Source of the DNA: Candidatus Sabulitectum sp.
GTDB taxonomy: Bacteria; Fermentibacterota; Fermentibacteria; Fermentibacterales; JCC-6
Length of the DNA stretch: 47,230 nucleotides
Direction of reading: 5' to 3'
Assembly: GCA_023139045.1 (NCBI GenBank)
Contig: JAGLOJ010000015.1
Location: forward strand, 1-47,230
Shown here one piece after another: positions 45,257-47,230 of the stretch; position 1 is the first letter of the stretch; every line of letters starts with the position of its first letter. The position numbers were made by a program, and so were the translations under genes. The notes below the pieces were generated by a model that searched no databases, was not told where the DNA came from, and saw only the letters and a list, made by a program, of their open reading frames with translations.

Positions 45257-45345
45257 GGCAACCCGGCCATCCTTCCTGTTTCCCCGCAACAGGGTAGGAC
45301 CCGTAGGCTTTGCGTCCCGGAATCTCTTCCGGTTTGCTAGACGGT
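45257..45345 (-). ncRNA. GEMM-I riboswitch, first copy of the tandem
   Basis: Second and upstream aptamer, separated from the other by only a few bases. It has the same blocks: GCAAACC, stem CCGGAA-GAGA-UUCCGG, GGGACGCAAAGCC, UACGGGUCCUA, a longer and different P3 tip, AGGAUGG and CCGGGUUGCC. The P2 stems differ between copies by paired changes (GGGA/UCCC against GGAA/UUCC), which shows that the fold is kept. The base aligned with Vc2 G20 is A, a feature of the GEMM-Ib subclass that binds 3',3'-cGAMP, so the ligand could be that molecule rather than c-di-GMP. Confidence 0.9.
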
Positions 45346-45356
45346 GCTCAACCGTC
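45340..45356 (-). other. 5' hairpin of the riboswitch leader
   Basis: GACGGT, loop, ACCGTC at the very start of the inferred transcript, ahead of the first aptamer. It might protect the 5' end or compete with the aptamer's first stem. Confidence 0.45.
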
Positions 45357-45362
45357 CGACTA

Positions 45363-45391
45363 AGTATGCTTTAAATCAATTACCGAGTAAA
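45363..45391 (-). promoter_or_regulatory. Likely promoter of the riboswitch-controlled operon
   Basis: On the minus strand TTTACT (45386-45391), a 17-base spacer and CATACT (45363-45368), each matching four of six consensus bases. It would place the RNA start just before the 5' hairpin. The -35 lies within the last codons of the PHP gene. Confidence 0.5.
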
Positions 45392-46182
45392 GGGCAACTT
45401 GCGTACTCACTCCTGACAAAAATACCGTAATCCGTGAATCCGCAGGATCTGATGAGAGAATTTCCTGATGAAAGTCCGAAAAATGCATTCTCCTGCTTGT
45501 GCGTGTCCGAACCCAGAGTTATCCGCCTGCCTCCCAGCTCGGCATACAAGCGGAGAACACCGGCAGTGGGGTATGTTGTTTTTTCCGGTCTTCTAAGGCC
45601 CGAAGTGTTCACTTCAAGAGCAATTCCACGGTGAATCATGGTTGCAAAAATTTCTCGTATCAGAGAAGGAAACAAAATGGTTTCATCAAAATCCACTGCC
45701 AATCCGGCCCTGGTCATACCTCTTCTGAAAATACCCATGTGAGCAAGAATGTTGATGGAACTATACTGCACAATTTTCAAAGTCTCCCTGTAGTACTTCT
45801 CAACAATCTCCCTGTGATCTCCATGAAGAAAGGGGGCCTCATCAAGGATGAGCCCGTCCTCAATCCAGTGTAACGCTCCGGTAATGAAGTCGTACCGGCT
45901 TTCGGTAAAAAGCGATTCAGCCTTATCCATAAATATATGCGGCTCACCAACCTCAAGCCCCCGTAGAACCCGAACACCTGATGATTCTGCAAGATCAAGC
46001 TCCTCAAGGTAATCTGATTCAGAGAAACCGTTGTAACAGTAGTCAGAAGGATGAAGATCAACATGGGCAACAAAGCCAATGGTTTCCACTCCGGCCTCAA
46101 GAGCCATTCCACAGAGTTCAACAGCGGGAAGATCAGCGTCGGGCGAAGACGATGTATGAACATGCATATCGTTGAATTTCAT
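45376..46182 (-). CDS. PHP-domain phosphoesterase, HisJ-like
   Basis: A 268-residue PHP-family protein. Metal-binding motifs are visible in order: HVHTSSS at residues 7-13, HVDLHPSD, GLEVGE, HW at the helix with GALHW, NILAHMG, and SDTHK near the C-terminus. The closest well-known relatives are histidinol-phosphate phosphatases of the HisJ type, but no his genes are nearby and the substrate is open. The ATG at 46182 gives a typical N-terminus; a weak ribosome binding site precedes it. It is transcribed towards the riboswitch operon and could be read through into it. Confidence 0.85.
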   Translation of the reverse strand: MKFNDMHVHTSSSPDADLPAVELCGMALEAGVETIGFVAHVDLHPSDYCYNGFSESDYLEELDLAESSGVRVLRGLEVGEPHIFMDKAESLFTESRYDFITGALHWIEDGLILDEAPFLHGDHREIVEKYYRETLKIVQYSSINILAHMGIFRRGMTRAGLAVDFDETILFPSLIREIFATMIHRGIALEVNTSGLRRPEKTTYPTAGVLRLYAELGGRRITLGSDTHKQENAFFGLSSGNSLIRSCGFTDYGIFVRSEYASCPLLGN

Positions 46183-46218
46183 TTTTACACCCCACTGTTA
46201 CTAATTCATACATGCGAT

Positions 46219-46224
46219 TATAAT
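46219..46224 (+). promoter_or_regulatory. Possible -10 of the secreted-protein gene
   Basis: TATAAT at 46219-46224 in the divergent gap, with no good -35 at the right distance. A short CTTCG/CGAAG stem (46236-46250) lies between it and the AGGAGA of the next gene. Confidence 0.35.
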
Positions 46225-46289
46225 TTGTAGTTAGGCTTCGAAAGACGAAGTCTCATTAAACAGCTTTCTTAATATAACAGGAGAAAATT

Positions 46290-46892
46290 ATGAAATCCCT
46301 GCTTTTCATTGCAACTTTACTCCTTGCCCTTCCTCTGGTCGCACAGGCTTTTGAAACAGCCGCATGCGGCTGGGAAGGGTCAGATACCATCCTCGGTAAC
46401 TATAGCGACATCATCGCAACTATCGAAACATCAGCCCCTGTCTACAACGGCAGTCAGTCTCTTAAGCTCGTGGACGATGCTGCAAGTGGCACTCCACAGG
46501 CTTTCATCGGCTGGGTAACTAACCTTAACGATGATGATACCATAACCGCTTCGTTCTGGAGATACGACGACACTCCAGGTGCCGCTCCTTCATGTAGAAT
46601 CTGGGGACACTGGAATGATGATCCAAACGATATCAACGAATACAGCGGCTCTGCAGGAGGACTGAGTGATTACGGCCCGGGTACAGGCTGGGACATGGTT
46701 GAGTATGAATGGATCGTGGTGGACGGGCACACAGGTTTTGTTCTCGAGGTAAGAACCTACTCCAACGCTGGCGATACCGTGTGGATCGATGACCTTACAA
46801 TCACCGCTCCCAATGGAACCACCATCATCGTACCAGAAGATGTGGTTTCCCTTGAAAGGCAGAGCTGGGGCGGAATAAAGGCTTCTTTCTAG
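46290..46892 (+). CDS. Secreted protein with a carbohydrate-binding-like fold
   Basis: 200 residues. A clear signal peptide (MKSLLFIATLLLALPLVAQA) and a mature part rich in Gly, Asp, Thr and Trp that reads as a beta-sandwich, with one pair of cysteines and the segment TVWIDDLTITAP near the end, typical of carbohydrate-binding modules. I cannot assign a CBM family. The C-terminus QSWGGIKASF after a linker might be a short sorting or anchoring tail; similar ends may recur in this genome. The ATG at 46290 follows AGGAGAA. Confidence 0.72.
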   Translation: MKSLLFIATLLLALPLVAQAFETAACGWEGSDTILGNYSDIIATIETSAPVYNGSQSLKLVDDAASGTPQAFIGWVTNLNDDDTITASFWRYDDTPGAAPSCRIWGHWNDDPNDINEYSGSAGGLSDYGPGTGWDMVEYEWIVVDGHTGFVLEVRTYSNAGDTVWIDDLTITAPNGTTIIVPEDVVSLERQSWGGIKASF

Positions 46893-46925
46893 TACTCTGT
46901 CAAGCAATAGCTGTCGTATTCTGCT

Positions 46926-46991
46926 GGCTCTCCAGAGCCCCAGCGGCGTTACTGGTTCGATTACATAGCGGTGCTATGCGCATAAACCAGT
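46926..46991. repeat. Palindrome and nested stem-loop
   Basis: GGCTCT-CC-AGAGCC (46926-46939) is followed by a nested stem: ACTGGTT (46951-46957) with AACCAGT (46985-46991), enclosing CATAGC/GCTATG (46964-46969 with 46973-46978). It lies between the secreted-protein gene and the repeat array. It might end transcription or be a degenerate first unit, but no T-run is seen. Confidence 0.6.
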
Positions 46992-46999
46992 GCCTTGCT

Positions 47000-47230
47000 G
47001 GAAAGCAGCATAGCCAACCGAATGCGTCCCAACGTTAGTATGGAAAGCAGCATAGCCAGTAACCGAATGCGTCCCAAACGTTAGTATGGAAAGCAGCAGA
47101 GCCAGCAACTGAGTGCGTCCCAAACGTTAGTATGGAAAGCAGCAGCGCCAGTAACCGAGAGCGTCCCAAACGTTGGTATGGAAAGCAGCAGAGCCAGTAA
47201 CCGAGAGCGTCCCAAACGTTGGTATGGAAA
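47000..47230. repeat. Tandem array of the 46-bp stem-loop repeat
   Basis: Units start at 47000, 47042, 47088, 47134 and 47180, and a sixth begins at 47226 and runs off the window. The first is 42 bases, the others 46. Each folds as TCCCAAAC, loop GTTA or GTTG, GTATGGA. Compared with the copies at 1-75, the two G-C pairs next to the loop-closing C-G have become A-T on both arms (compensatory change). The segments between hairpins are nearly identical, so this is a tandem repeat and not a CRISPR array. The length of the array is not known. Confidence 0.9.

Noticed and set aside
45171-45345. Simple tandem duplication without function
   Set aside because: The two copies differ by paired changes in the P2 stem and keep every GEMM-I block, which points to a conserved RNA rather than a mere repeat.
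47000-47230. CRISPR array
   Set aside because: The segments between the conserved cores are nearly identical from unit to unit, so they are not spacers, and no cas gene is near.
1-47230. tRNA, rRNA, prophage or insertion sequence
   Set aside because: No tRNA-like cloverleaf, rRNA segment, transposase or phage gene was recognised by eye on either strand; a weak one could have been missed.

Overview
The window is dense bacterial chromosome of moderate GC content, read from a lineage I cannot place firmly. An elongation factor GreA with a very long N-terminal extension, frequent TTG/GTG starts and a genome-type 46-bp structured repeat suggest an uncultured Gram-negative lineage, perhaps of the FCB/Fermentibacteria kind; that is inference only. 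An outer membrane is supported by a Wza-like exporter and by Wzx/Wzy/Wzz-type genes. I saw no rRNA, tRNA, phage, insertion sequence or true CRISPR array.

Layout. 1-75: two units of a 46-bp stem-loop repeat. 89-1536: thiamine salvage and synthesis (thiM, thiE). 1517-7912 (minus): PflX-type radical SAM protein, an M29-like metallopeptidase with a large extra N-terminal domain, and a two-gene heterodimeric ABC exporter. 8195-9873: an exported helical protein of unknown function followed by a SPASM radical SAM enzyme. 9950-16642: two AAA/DUF4143 ATPases (one broken by a single amber codon), a PrsW-type membrane protease, hybrid cluster protein with its Rrf2 regulator and a strong terminator, and a small hypothetical protein behind a pair of identical palindromic operators. 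16639-19099 (minus): operon of a Tat-exported protein, a HAD phosphatase and a thiolation-type PP-loop ATPase. 19196-21547: long GreA and a Cys-rich mini-protein.

21551-45132 is a large exopolysaccharide locus. It holds nine glycosyltransferases, a MurJ/Wzx-like flippase, an NAD-dependent epimerase with a zinc-knuckle insertion, a B12-type radical SAM enzyme, a polyprenyl-phosphate sugar transferase, a DegT aminotransferase, a PAP2 phosphatase and an undecaprenol/diacylglycerol kinase; serS follows. A minus-strand operon (45132 to 39670) then encodes a small TPR protein, an O-antigen ligase/Wzy-type protein, a membrane glycosyltransferase, Wza and Wzz. Together they supply the main steps of a Wzx/Wzy pathway: priming, assembly, flipping, polymerisation, chain-length control, export and lipid-carrier recycling.

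The most striking signal is the leader of that minus-strand operon (about 45171-45356): two tandem GEMM-I (cyclic dinucleotide class I) riboswitch aptamers behind a recognisable promoter. This implies that cyclic dinucleotides directly control the polymer export operon. Both copies differ from the usual c-di-GMP class at a position linked to ligand choice. The second main signal is the stem-loop repeat family, seen at both window ends and once inside, with compensatory base changes between copies.
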